A stretch of 64,000 bases of DNA from Palsa-504 sp963839095. GTDB lineage: Bacteria; Actinomycetota; Actinomycetes; Streptosporangiales; Streptosporangiaceae. Both the position numbers and the translations under genes were made by a program. Below the pieces are notes generated by a model. It was not told the origin of the DNA. It searched no databases and was given only the letters and a program-made list of their open reading frames with translations. Position 1 is the stretch's first letter. Each line of letters starts with the position of its first letter. The DNA lies in assembly GCA_963839095.1 (NCBI GenBank), contig CAWIUF010000068.1, forward strand, positions 62,001-126,000, given 5' to 3'. This document shows, one piece after another, positions 1 to 8,357 of this stretch.

Positions 1-716
1 CGCTGTTCCGCGACCGGGCCTTCGCGGCCGGCACCGCGCTGAACTTCGCCCTGGTCTTCTTCTTCGGCAGCTTCATGTTCGTGCTGACGCTGCTGCTGCA
101 GGCCGGCCTGGGCCAGTCGCCGCTGCGGGCGGGCCTGGAGGCCGGGCCGCTGGCCCTGACCTTCACCGCGACATCGATCCTCGGCCCGCGGATGGCGGCC
201 CGGTTCGGCCCATGGGCCATCACGATCGGGGCGGTGCTCGACGTGCTCGGCACGATCGGCCTGGTGATCACCGGCCTTCGTTACGGCAGCCACCTAACGG
301 GGTGGGATCTTGCCCCGGCCACGGCGGTCATCGGCCTGGGCCAGGGCACGGCGATGCCGTTGCTGATCGGCGCGGTGATGTCGCACGTCCCGCCGGAGCG
401 GGCGGGCGCCGCGGCCGGGATCCTCACGACCATGCAGCAGTTCGGCATAGCCAGCGGGGTCGCGATCATCGGGGTGGTCTTCTACTCCCGCCTCGGTACC
501 GGAGCCCCGGGCCGCGGGGCCTCGGTCTCGGCCATGGAGCTGGCCATGGTGATCGACGCGGTGGCCGTGCTGGCCGCGGCCGGGCTGACCCTGCTGCTGC
601 CCCGGCGGCGGGCGGCGGACGCGGCGACCCGGACGGAGCCGGGCGGCCCAGGAGGTCAGCGCCGGGGCGGTTCACGTAACCGCCCCGGCGGGCCGGCCGG
701 GATCAGCCAGGGGTGA
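1..716 (+). CDS. MFS drug-efflux transporter, DHA2-like, C-terminal part (5' end outside window)
   Basis: The frame is open from the first bases of the window (codons begin at base 3), so only the C-terminal portion of the protein is present. It shows alternating hydrophobic helices, a G-Q-G helix motif followed by PLLIGAVM, and a late stretch around AAGILTTMQQFGIASG. This pattern is typical of the last helices of 14-helix EmrB/QacA-type proton-drug antiporters. The product would sit in the cytoplasmic membrane and export small molecules; its substrate cannot be inferred. The tail is Arg/Gly-rich and cytosolic. Its 3' end overlaps the 3' end of the convergent alcohol dehydrogenase by 14 nt, so the two genes share no terminator space. 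Confidence 0.8.
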   Translation, partial: LFRDRAFAAGTALNFALVFFFGSFMFVLTLLLQAGLGQSPLRAGLEAGPLALTFTATSILGPRMAARFGPWAITIGAVLDVLGTIGLVITGLRYGSHLTGWDLAPATAVIGLGQGTAMPLLIGAVMSHVPPERAGAAAGILTTMQQFGIASGVAIIGVVFYSRLGTGAPGRGASVSAMELAMVIDAVAVLAAAGLTLLLPRRRAADAATRTEPGGPGGQRRGGSRNRPGGPAGISQG

Positions 717-1749
717 TGACGACCTTGAGGGCGGAGTTCTCGGCGGCGTTGCCGAAGACGTCGTAGGCCTCGTCCATCTGGGCGAAGGTGAACGAGTGGG
801 TGCCCATCTTCTCGGCCGGGATGCGGCCGCTGGCCACCATCTTCAGCAGGGTCGGGATGGAGACCGTGTCGACCAGGCCCATGGTGAGCGTGACGTTCTG
901 GATCCACATGTCCTGCATGGGCAGCGTGACCGGGACGCCGTGCACGCCGATGTTGGCGATGGTGCCGCCCGGGCGGACCAGGGACGCGGCGGTCAGCAGG
1001 GTCTCCGGGTAGCCGACCGCCTCGATGGAGACGTCGACGCCGGCCCCGCCGGTCAGGGCCAGCACCTCGGCGGTGGTGTTGTCGCCGGCCTCGACCGTGT
1101 CGGTGGCGCCGAAGTCCCGCGCCGTGTCCAGCCGGAACTTGTTGGTGTCGATCGCGATGACCCGGGAGGCGCCCCACAGGCCGGTGGTCAAGATGGCGGA
1201 CAGGCCCACCGCGCCGGCGCCGACCACGGCGACGGTGTCGCCGGGGCGGACCTTGCCGGCGAGCACGCCGACCTCGTAACCCGTCGGCAGCGAGTCGGCC
1301 AGGAAGATCGCCTGCTCGTTCGTCACGCTGTCCGGCACCGTGTACAGCGAGGTGTCGGCGTACGGGACCCGCACCGACTCGGCCTGGGTGCCGTCGATGA
1401 GGTGGCCGAAGATCCAGCCGATCCCGCCGACCGTCTGGCAGTGCGACGGCATGCTCCGCTGGCAGTACTCGCAGCGCCCGCACTTGGTGATGGCCGGGAC
1501 GAGCACCCGGTCGCCGGCGCTGAAGCCCTTCACCGCCTCGCCGACTTCGGTGACGGTGCCCACCGCCTCGTGGCCGAGGATGCGGCCGTCGGTGACGGCG
1601 GCGACGTCACCGTGGAGGATGTGGAGGTCGGTGCCGCAGATCGTGGTGGTGTCCACCCGCACGATCACGTCGGTCGGTTCGATGATGGCGGCGTCGGGGA
1701 CGTCTTCCCAGGCCTTGCGGCCCGGTCCGTGGTATACGAGAGCCTTCAT
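703..1749 (-). CDS. Zinc-dependent alcohol dehydrogenase (MDR superfamily)
   Basis: A medium-chain NAD(P)-dependent dehydrogenase of about 348 residues that oxidises or reduces an alcohol/aldehyde pair in the cytosol. Visible motifs are the catalytic zinc Cys in TTICGTDLHILHGD, the GHEAVGTV signature, a structural zinc loop CGRCEYCQRSMPSHC with four cysteines, and the Rossmann motif VVGAGAVG followed by an acidic residue in VIAIDTN, which suggests NAD preference. ATG at 1749 is chosen because the protein then begins MKALVYHGPG, the usual family N-terminus. A TTG 42 nt further upstream would add an unlikely leader. A perfect inverted repeat lies 36-50 nt upstream of the start. The natural substrate is unknown. 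Confidence 0.9.
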   Translation of the reverse strand: MKALVYHGPGRKAWEDVPDAAIIEPTDVIVRVDTTTICGTDLHILHGDVAAVTDGRILGHEAVGTVTEVGEAVKGFSAGDRVLVPAITKCGRCEYCQRSMPSHCQTVGGIGWIFGHLIDGTQAESVRVPYADTSLYTVPDSVTNEQAIFLADSLPTGYEVGVLAGKVRPGDTVAVVGAGAVGLSAILTTGLWGASRVIAIDTNKFRLDTARDFGATDTVEAGDNTTAEVLALTGGAGVDVSIEAVGYPETLLTAASLVRPGGTIANIGVHGVPVTLPMQDMWIQNVTLTMGLVDTVSIPTLLKMVASGRIPAEKMGTHSFTFAQMDEAYDVFGNAAENSALKVVITPG

Positions 1750-1784
1750 TGGGCCGACGCTAGTGATCCCGGTCACACCCGGAT

Positions 1785-1799
1785 GTCCCAATATGGGAC
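1785..1799. promoter_or_regulatory. Inverted repeat GTCCCA-ATA-TGGGAC, possible operator of the alcohol dehydrogenase
   Basis: A perfect 6-bp inverted repeat with a 3-bp spacer lies just upstream of the dehydrogenase start and directly against the stop codon of the C45-type hydrolase gene. The position fits an operator for a dimeric repressor controlling the dehydrogenase. A terminator role is unlikely because the stem is short. No cognate regulator is next to it. Confidence 0.4.
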
Positions 1800-2888
1800 T
1801 ATCCGCTTACCGCGCGTGGATCGCCGGCGGCCAGGTCGGCCAGCGGGATCGTGACCGGGCTCTGGCCGCGGGCGGCGATGACGGCCTGACCTGCGCTGAG
1901 GTCGGCCACCAGGGTGCACAGCGTGGTCAGCCCCCCGCCGTCGGGCGCGGGATCGGACCGGACGCCGGCCGGCGGCGGGCTGGTGAGGATGTCCAGGAAC
2001 CAGGACGGGCCGGGGTCCTCGGCGGGGACGGCGAGGGCGCTCAGGGTCGCGCCGCGGGCCGCGCTCGTCCCCCCGGCCGACGGCCCGGCGCCGGGGACGT
2101 AGCGGCCGTGGTTGGTGTGCCAGAGCAGCGGTCCCGGGCCGGGCCCGGGTTCGGCGACGGCGTGCTGGCCGGCCGCGGCCTCGACGTTCACCACGCGGCC
2201 GGCCCGGTCGCCGGCGGTGTAGGCGAAGCCGCCCGCCGAGGGATGCTCCCGGAGGTAGCCGACGACCTGGTCGAGCTGTCCGGGCGGTTTTCTGCAGTCC
2301 GCGGCCGACGAAGTGCCGCCCCGCCCCGGGGCCGGGCGCGACGACGGGAAGGTGGTCGACGGTCCACACCAGGCCGTCCCCGGTCACGGCGAACGCGTTG
2401 GCCGGCAGGAAGCCGGGGTACCAGAAGGCGGTGACGGGCGGGCGGCCGTTCCCGGTCAGCGTGAGCAGGCCGCACCGGCCGACGTCGGTCAGGGCGCCGT
2501 CCTCGTTGTGGGCGATGACCGACCGGTCCCGGCGCCAGGCCAGGTCGCTGCATCCCATCCGGCCGTCGGTCCAGCCGAGGTCACCGCGCAGGTTGAGCAG
2601 CGCCAGGTCCTCGAACGGCAGCGCGGCCCCGGCGGCGAACGCGGCCAGCTCGGCCCATTCCCCGCCGAACCGTTCCGTCGTGGCCCGGCGGACGGAGGCC
2701 AGGTGATCGCGTCCGGGAGGGGTTGCTACGTACCGGCGGAGCCGGGGCAGCATCGGCCAGGTCTCGTCCGGCCCGGCTAGTCCGGCCCGCACGTGCTCGC
2801 CGAGGGCCGCGAACGCCTCGCGGTCCGGGCCGGTCAGGACGATCCAGCGCAGGCCGCCCAGCCGGTGCTCCTCCAGCGAGACGCTCAT
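1799..2888 (-). CDS. C45-family autoproteolytic acyltransferase/hydrolase, frameshifted
   Basis: The protein resembles the C45 peptidase family (acyl-CoA:6-aminopenicillanate acyltransferase and relatives), Ntn hydrolases that self-cleave to expose an N-terminal Cys nucleophile. The candidate nucleophile is Cys113 in the segment GRMGCSDLAW, followed by the family HNEDG segment. ATG at 2888 is preceded by a GGAGACAGG ribosome site. The frame breaks at about 2287-2292, in a run of four T (AAAA on the coding strand). Removing one A joins RHFVGRGLQK to LDQVVGYLREHPSAGG and then VVNVEAAAG without further lesions, so this is either a one-base sequence error or a very young pseudogene. The physiological substrate is unknown; the gene points away from the divergent Nudix gene across a long palindrome. 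Confidence 0.72.
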
Positions 2889-2940
2889 GACCTGTCTCCA
2901 CTCGTGACCTAGGCTCCTGGTCGCTCCGGCCATCATCGCA

Positions 2941-2964
2941 CCGGCGTTTCCGCGGAAACGCCGG
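2941..2964. promoter_or_regulatory. Perfect 24-bp palindrome between divergent genes
   Basis: Two 12-bp arms, CCGGCGTTTCCG and its exact complement, meet without a spacer in the roughly 100-bp gap between the divergently transcribed C45-type hydrolase and Nudix genes. It lies 15 bp upstream of the Nudix -10 box, so a bound dimer would cover the -35 region of that promoter and possibly the opposing promoter. An operator function is inferred from symmetry and position only. Confidence 0.5.
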
Positions 2965-2978
2965 ACCGGGCGGGCTGG

Positions 2979-2984
2979 GACAAT
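2979..2984 (+). promoter_or_regulatory. -10 box GACAAT of a leaderless Nudix promoter
   Basis: The hexamer ends exactly 6 nt before the GTG start, so transcription would begin at the start codon. No ribosome site is present in front of this GTG. Confidence 0.45.
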
Positions 2985-2990
2985 GGGCAC

Positions 2991-3464
2991 GTGGAGGAAA
3001 CCAGCGAACGGGACGCGATTCCGCCGCGGCTGCGGCCGGCGGGGCGCGTGATCGTGCTCGACCCGCAGGACCGGGTGCTGCTGTTCCGGTACGACGACGG
3101 GCCGCCCAACGGCAGGCACTGGTGCACGCCGGGCGGCGGGCTGAACGAGGGCGAGGACTACCCGGCCGGGGCGCGGCGGGAACTGGCCGAGGAGACCGGG
3201 TGGACGGACGTGCCGCTCGGGCCCGAGGTGTACGAGCGCACGCTGGTCATGGAGTACGACGACGAGATCGTCCGGCAGCACGAGCGGTTCTTCCTGGCCC
3301 GGGTCGAGGTAGCGGGCCGTGAGCTCGGCGAGGTGGCGGCGATGCACGTCTCGGACGGGATCGCCACCTGGCACTGGTGGACGCTGGACGAGCTGGACGC
3401 CACGGACGAGGACATCTGGCCAGCCGGGCTCGCGGACATTATCCGGGGGCTCCTGGCCGGGTGA
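2991..3464 (+). CDS. Nudix hydrolase
   Basis: A 157-residue cytosolic Nudix-fold pyrophosphohydrolase. The Nudix box is complete: GGGLNEGEDYPAGARRELA continuing into EETGW, with the metal-binding REL-EE core. Substrates of this family are nucleoside diphosphates linked to another group; the exact one cannot be read from the sequence. The GTG start has no Shine-Dalgarno sequence but a -10-like box 6 nt upstream, consistent with a leaderless mRNA. The protein is rich in Trp near the C-terminus (ATWHWWTL). It is divergent from the C45-type hydrolase and convergent with the P450 gene. Confidence 0.88.
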   Translation: MEETSERDAIPPRLRPAGRVIVLDPQDRVLLFRYDDGPPNGRHWCTPGGGLNEGEDYPAGARRELAEETGWTDVPLGPEVYERTLVMEYDDEIVRQHERFFLARVEVAGRELGEVAAMHVSDGIATWHWWTLDELDATDEDIWPAGLADIIRGLLAG

Positions 3465-3536
3465 GGCGCACGTCAGGTTGCCGGTCATCACCCCTATCGA
3501 CCGGGACCTGCCTGCCCGGGATGTCGGTGTGCCCCC

Positions 3537-3556
3537 GGGTACCGTCTTGCGTACCC
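3537..3556. other. Inverted repeat GGGTAC-8 nt-GTACCC in a convergent gap
   Basis: This short symmetric element lies between the ends of the Nudix and P450 genes. It could be a weak transcription-termination hairpin serving either strand; there is no T-tract. Function is unassigned. Confidence 0.25.
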
Positions 3557-3589
3557 TGTGCGTCACGGACTCCCTGGCGGCTGAGCGGG

Positions 3590-4831
3590 TCAGCCGCCGA
3601 AGGTGCAGGGCAGGCGCTTGATGCCGTTGATGAAGCTGGACAGCAGGCGGTCCGGCTCGCCCGCGGTGATGTCGGGGACGCGGGTGAGCAGCTCGCGCAG
3701 CATCACCCGGATCTCGCGGCGGGCCAGGTGGGCGCCGAGGCAGTAGTGCGGGCCGGGACCGCCGAACCCGACGTGCGCGTTGGGCCACCGGGTGATGTCG
3801 AAGCGCTCCGGGTCGGGAAACACGGTCTCGTCACGGTCGGCCGAGTAGTAGAACAGCACTACCTTGTCGTCCTTGCGGTAGTCCTGCCCGTTCATGGTGT
3901 AATCCCGGGTCAGGGTGCGCCGCATGAACAGGACCGGCGAGGAGTAGCGGACGATCTCCTCCACCGCGGCCTCCATCCGGCCGTCCAGGTCGGCCATGAG
4001 CAGGGCGCGCTGGTCGGGGTAGGCGGTGAACAGCGTCAGCGCGTGGGACAGCGCGTTGCGGGTGGTCTCGTTGCCCGCCACCACCAGCAGGATGAAGAAC
4101 GAGGCGAGCTCGGCGCTGGTGAGCTGCTCGCCGTCGATGTTGGCGGTCACGAGCGCGGAGATCAGGTCGTTGGCGGGCGCCTGCGCGCGCTCGGCGGCCA
4201 GGCTGGTGACCAGCTCGGCCAGCGCCTGCCCGGCGCCCAGCAACTGGATCACCGCCTGGTCCATATCGTCGGAGAGGAACTCGGGATCGGCCCCGGACAA
4301 GATGATGTTGGTATTGGCCAGCACCATGTCGTACTGGTCGTCAGGGATGCCCATCATGGCGCAGATGATCTTCAGGGGCAGCTTGGCCGCGACGTTGGAC
4401 ACGAAGTCGCACGGCCCGGTGGCCAGCAGGTCGTCGACGACCGAGGCGGCCACGGCATTCACGTCGTCCTCGAACTTCGCGATCAGCCGCGGGCTGAACG
4501 CACGGGAGACGATCCGCCGCAGCCGGGCGTGCCGGGGGTCGTCCATGTTGATCATGGACCCGAAGTACTCGTTGAACTCGGCCGGCAGGTCCACGATGCT
4601 GGTCGCGCCCTGGGCGGAGGAGAACACGGTGGGGTGCTTGCTCGCCTCGACCACGTCCGCGTGCTTGACCAGGGCGTAGTAGCCCGGTCCGCGCTCGGCG
4701 AACGGGACCTCAGGCTCTTCGAAGAACACGGCCTGCGGCTCGGCCCGCAGCCGGGCGAAGGCCGCCGCGCGCTCGGACAGCGGGAGACCCCAGAACTCGA
4801 CAGCGGACAGATCGATCCCGGCTACAGCCAT
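3590..4831 (-). CDS. Cytochrome P450, CYP124/125/142-like
   Basis: A 413-residue soluble bacterial P450 monooxygenase. The I-helix oxygen-activation motif AGNETT is at residues 252-257, the K-helix ExxR is E292-R295, and the heme ligand is Cys364 in GFGGPGPHYCLGAHLA. The G-P-H-Y-C-L-G-A heme loop and the MINMDDPRHARLRR segment resemble actinobacterial CYP124/125/142 enzymes, which hydroxylate the side chain of sterols or branched lipids. That substrate is inferred from family resemblance. A KstR-like operator sits 18-31 nt upstream of the ATG, supporting a role in sterol or related lipid catabolism. No ferredoxin partner is adjacent. Convergent with the Nudix gene. Confidence 0.9.
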   Translation of the reverse strand: MAVAGIDLSAVEFWGLPLSERAAAFARLRAEPQAVFFEEPEVPFAERGPGYYALVKHADVVEASKHPTVFSSAQGATSIVDLPAEFNEYFGSMINMDDPRHARLRRIVSRAFSPRLIAKFEDDVNAVAASVVDDLLATGPCDFVSNVAAKLPLKIICAMMGIPDDQYDMVLANTNIILSGADPEFLSDDMDQAVIQLLGAGQALAELVTSLAAERAQAPANDLISALVTANIDGEQLTSAELASFFILLVVAGNETTRNALSHALTLFTAYPDQRALLMADLDGRMEAAVEEIVRYSSPVLFMRRTLTRDYTMNGQDYRKDDKVVLFYYSADRDETVFPDPERFDITRWPNAHVGFGGPGPHYCLGAHLARREIRVMLRELLTRVPDITAGEPDRLLSSFINGIKRLPCTFGG

Positions 4832-4848
4832 CGCGTGACGCCTTCCAT

Positions 4849-4862
4849 AAGAACGTGTTCTA
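4849..4862. promoter_or_regulatory. KstR-like TetR-family operator upstream of the P450
   Basis: The element has the core AGAAC-GT-GTTCT. Against the published KstR motif TNNAACNNGTTNNA, seven of the eight specified bases match; only the first T is replaced by A. It lies 18-31 nt upstream of the P450 ATG, in the promoter region. KstR represses cholesterol-catabolism genes in mycobacteria and rhodococci. No kstR gene is in this window. Confidence 0.55.
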
Positions 4863-4906
4863 ACTTTTCCATGGCGCGCGGTGCCGTGGCTAGGCCGGCC
4901 GGCTCA

Positions 4907-6697
4907 TTAGCGGTCCAGGGCCCGGTCCAGGTTGACGGCCGCGCTGATCAGGGCCAGGTGGGTGAACGCCTGCGGGAAGTTTCCCAGCGCCTCTCCTGAC
5001 GTGCCGATCTGCTCGGCGTAGAGCCCGAGGTGGTTGGCATAGGTGAGCATCTTCTCAAATATCATCCGGGCCTCCCGCACCCGGCCGGCCCGGGTGAGCG
5101 CCTCGACGTACCAGAACGAGCACAGGTTGAAGGTGCCCTCGCCATCGGCGATCCCGTCGTGCCCGGTGATCGCGTAGCGGTAGACGAGGCTGTCGGAATT
5201 GAGTTCGGCGCCGATCCGGTCGAGGGTGGACAAGAACCGCGGATCGGTCGGGCCGGCGAACTTCACCAGCGGCATGACCAGCACGGAGGCGTCGAGCAGG
5301 CGGCTGCCGGGATGCATGACGTAGGTCCGCAGCTCCGGATCCCAGCAGGACTCCTGGACGAACCGGTGCGCCGAGGCGGCGAGCTTGCGCCACCGCTCGA
5401 CCGGGCCCGGCAGGCCGCGGTCCCGGGCCAGGCGCCCGGCCCGGTCGTAGGCGACCCAGGTCATCAGGGCCGAGTAGGTGAAGCGCTGCCGCGGGCCGCG
5501 GATCTCCCAGATGCCCTCGTCCGGCTCCTGCCAGTGCCGGGCCAGCCAGTCGAGCCGCTTGCACAGCCCGGTCCACAGGTCGTAGGAGATCGGCACCTCG
5601 CGGTTGTACAGGTACACCGAGTCCATCAGCTCGCCGTACACGTCGAGCTGCCGCTGCCCGACGGCGCTGTTGCCGATCCGGACCGGCCGCGAGCCCTGGT
5701 AGCCGTCGAGGTGATCGAGGACCGTCTCGGTGAGGTCCTCGCGCCCGTCCACGGTGTACATGATCATGACGTCGCGTTCGGCGGTCGCGGTCTCGCAGCG
5801 GCCCTGCACCCACTCCATGAACGACGCGGCCTCCTCCAGGAAGCCGAGCGTCATCAGCGCGTAGATGGTGAACGCGGCGTCGCGCAGCCAGCTGTACCGG
5901 TAGTCCCAGTTGCGGCCGCCGCCGAGCTGCTCGGGCAGGCTGGTGGTCGGCGCCGCCACCAGGGCGCCGGTCGGGTGGTAGACGAGCAGCTTGAGCACCA
6001 GGGCGGAGCGCTGCACCATCTCCCGCCAGCGTCCCCGGTACCGGGACTGGCTGACCCAGGCCTGCCAGAAATCCGAGGTCCGGGTGAACAGCTCCTCGGT
6101 CTCGCCCTCGGCCAGCGGGCGCACCTCGCCGTTCCACTCCAGCTCGATGTCGACGCTCTGGCCCTCCTCCAGGGTGAAGGTCGCGGCGACGCCGGACTCC
6201 TCCACCTTGAGGGCCACGTCGGTCCGCAGCACGCAGCGGCCGGCCGGCGACTCGAACACCGCGCCCACCCCGTTGACCAGGTGCACCCGGTGCGGGACCC
6301 GGCCGTAGTCGAAGGCGGGGTGGCAGGCGAGCTCGAAGGTGGCCCGGCCGCGGACCGCGCGCGCCTGCCGGACCAGCAGGTCACGAGCCCGGCCGGTCGG
6401 CCTCGTCTCCGGCACCATGAAGTCGATGACCTCGCCGACCGCCTCCGCGCCCTGGAAGCGGGTCATCAAGATGTTGGTGTCCGGCAGGTACAGCTGCTTC
6501 GGCCGCCCGCTGCCGCGGCACCACAGCGAGAAGTAGCCGCCCTTGCGCGCGTCCAGCAGCGCCCCGAACAGGGAAGGGGCGTCGAACCTCGACGGGCAGT
6601 ACCAGTCGACCGTTCCGTCGGTGCCGACCAGCGCCACCGTCCGCAGGTCGCCGACGATCCCGTGCTCTTCGATCGGGAGATAGCCTCCGGGTGGCAC
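4907..6697 (-). CDS. Glycoside hydrolase family 15 (trehalase/glucoamylase-like)
   Basis: A 596-residue cytosolic enzyme (no signal peptide) starting MPPGGYLPIEEHGIVGD, the characteristic N-terminus of actinobacterial GH15 proteins. These hydrolyse trehalose (as M. tuberculosis Rv2402 and relatives are reported to do) or alpha-glucans. The (alpha/alpha)6 barrel shows GGGRNWDYRYSWLRDA at about residues 259-274, the proposed general acid E394 in EPDEGIWEIRG, and the second catalytic Glu near the C-terminus in EQIGTSGEALGNFPQAF. Substrate choice between trehalose and maltodextrin cannot be settled here. The GTG start is preceded at 6 nt by TAACGC, a weak leaderless -10 box. Downstream, the gap before the P450 carries that gene's own operator. 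Confidence 0.9.
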   Translation of the reverse strand: MPPGGYLPIEEHGIVGDLRTVALVGTDGTVDWYCPSRFDAPSLFGALLDARKGGYFSLWCRGSGRPKQLYLPDTNILMTRFQGAEAVGEVIDFMVPETRPTGRARDLLVRQARAVRGRATFELACHPAFDYGRVPHRVHLVNGVGAVFESPAGRCVLRTDVALKVEESGVAATFTLEEGQSVDIELEWNGEVRPLAEGETEELFTRTSDFWQAWVSQSRYRGRWREMVQRSALVLKLLVYHPTGALVAAPTTSLPEQLGGGRNWDYRYSWLRDAAFTIYALMTLGFLEEAASFMEWVQGRCETATAERDVMIMYTVDGREDLTETVLDHLDGYQGSRPVRIGNSAVGQRQLDVYGELMDSVYLYNREVPISYDLWTGLCKRLDWLARHWQEPDEGIWEIRGPRQRFTYSALMTWVAYDRAGRLARDRGLPGPVERWRKLAASAHRFVQESCWDPELRTYVMHPGSRLLDASVLVMPLVKFAGPTDPRFLSTLDRIGAELNSDSLVYRYAITGHDGIADGEGTFNLCSFWYVEALTRAGRVREARMIFEKMLTYANHLGLYAEQIGTSGEALGNFPQAFTHLALISAAVNLDRALDR

Positions 6698-6853
6698 GGG
6701 CCGGCGTTACCAGCGAGATTGTGCGGCATACCTGCCATGATCGGTTTCCGGCGTTTCGGTCGTGTTAACCCCGCATGCCGAACCCGGGCACGCTGAGACC
6801 CCTGGCACTCGACGGAGCAGAACGCCAGGGGTCCGGAGGTTGCGTTAGCGCTG

Positions 6854-7362
6854 TTGTACCCGGCCGGCGAACTCACGCCACGCCTGGGCGGAGACTTTCA
6901 GCACCGGGCCCTACGGTCCTGGGTAGTACTACTTCGGCACCAAGGAAGAGCTCCTGCTAGCCGCCATGCAGCACCTGGCGGCCCGGTACAGCGCCCGGGC
7001 GGTGGCCCGGTTCACGGGAGGGGCCTGCGCATCTGCCAGTCGCCGACGACGAACGGCGCACCTTCACCGTCATCTACACGGCTTACCTGGCGCTTTCGCT
7101 GACCGACCCGGCGCTGGCGATCGCTCCCCTGGTGAAGAACTCGGGCGCCGTGATCGACGTGGTCGCCGCCCAGCTGCGGGCGGCTCAGGCCGCCGGCGAC
7201 ACACCCGCTGACCTGGACCCGGATCTGGAAGCCGTCAGCCTGCTCACCATGTCCGCGGGCCTGGCTACCAGCGTCGTCGCCGGCCACTCCTCCCCCGGAC
7301 AGGCCCAGGCCGTCATCGACTACCACCTGTCCCGCCTGTTCCCGGCATCGCGGCCCGCGTGA
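6854..7362 (+). pseudogene. TetR-family regulator, decayed
   Basis: Fragments of a TetR repressor are visible in different frames. The end of the DNA-binding domain, YYFGTKEELLLAAMQHLAAR, is preceded immediately by an in-frame TAG at 6924. The frame then shifts near 7020-7040 into VADDERRTFTVIYTAYLALS and the ligand-domain tail, which ends at 7362 with SRLFPASRPA. The upstream helix-turn-helix half is barely recognisable and no start codon connects it. Several independent lesions argue for true decay rather than a single sequencing error. It lies between the GH15 and aldo/keto reductase genes and may once have controlled one of them. Confidence 0.6.
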
Positions 7363-7372
7363 CGCCAGGCAC

Positions 7373-7378
7373 TACGCT
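7373..7378 (+). promoter_or_regulatory. -10 box TACGCT of a leaderless aldo/keto reductase promoter
   Basis: TANNNT hexamer ending 6 nt before the GTG at 7385, with no ribosome site between them. Confidence 0.5.
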
Positions 7379-7384
7379 GGCGGC

Positions 7385-8345
7385 GTGAACGCACCTTCCG
7401 TACCCCTGGTCCCGCTCGGCCATAGCGGCATCGAGGTCAGCCGGCTGGCACTCGGGTCCTGGCGTACCTACGAGCGGATCAGCCGGGACCAGGGCCTGAG
7501 CGTCATGCGGGCCGCCCGCGAGGCCGGCATCAACTTCCTCGACGACGCGCGCTACAACGACGAGACCGGCCACGCGCCGGTCCCGACCGGGTACTCCGAG
7601 ATGGTCTTCGGCGAGCTGTTCCGGGCCGCGGGCTGGCGGCGCGACGAGGCGGTCGTGTCCAACAAGCTCTGGTGGGAGTTCTGGCCGGACCAGTCGCCGG
7701 CCGAGGAACTGGCCGGGTCGCTCGGGCGGATGGGGCTGGACCACGTCGACCTCATCTACTCCGAGGTGCCGCCGCCGGGCGTGACGCTCGGCGATGCGGT
7801 CGGCATGATCACGGACCTGATCCAGGCGGGTACGGCCCGGGCGTGGGGAACGCTGAACTGGACGCCGGAGCAGATGGAAGAGGCGTTCCGGATCGCTGAC
7901 CGGGCGGGCGTGCCCGGGCCGACGGCGACGCAGCCGCCGTACAGCCTGGTCACCCGGGAGATCGTGGAGGATCCGGCGATGCGGCAGCTGGCGGCGTGAC
8001 CGCGGTGTCGCGATCGTCGCGTCCTACACGCTGGCCGGCGGGATCCTGACCGGGAAGTACGACCGCGATCCGGGCGCCGGGCGGGCGGCGGGCACGCTGG
8101 AGCAGCCGCGCGTCGCGCCCGGGGTGGCCGCGGGCCGCGCGCTGGCCGCCCTGGCCGCGGACATCGGCGCGGAGCCCGCCAGCCTGGCGATGGCGTTCGC
8201 GCTGCTCAACCCGTCGGTGACCACGGTCCTGTTCGGGGCGACGCGGCCGGAGCAGATCCACGCGAACCTCGGGGCGCTGGACCTGGCGGCGCGGCTGACG
8301 CCGGACGAGCGCGACCGCCTCGCCGCCGTCGGCGCCCCCCGCTGA
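7385..8345 (+). CDS. Aldo/keto reductase, frameshifted
   Basis: An NADPH-dependent aldo/keto reductase of the (beta/alpha)8 fold. Visible are the cofactor/catalytic segment INFLDDARYND (Asp53, Tyr57), the Lys in VVSNKLWW, and the C-terminal NADP-binding region containing SVTTVLFGATRPEQIHANL. The usual catalytic His is replaced in DLIYSEVPPPG. A TGA at 7997-7999 interrupts the frame, but the next frame continues at once as RDRGVAIVASYTLAGGILTG. Removing one base, or restoring two near 7994, rejoins the halves into a normal-length protein of about 320 residues. One clean break suggests a sequence error. The gene converges on the 628-residue unknown gene. Confidence 0.75.
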
Positions 8346-8357
8346 CCCGGCGCCGGG

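Noticed and set aside
796..1854. Long plus-strand frame opposite the alcohol dehydrogenase
   Set aside because: It is antisense to a gene with full family motifs; composition (Gly/Arg/Asp-rich, no motif) is that of a GC-rich shadow frame.
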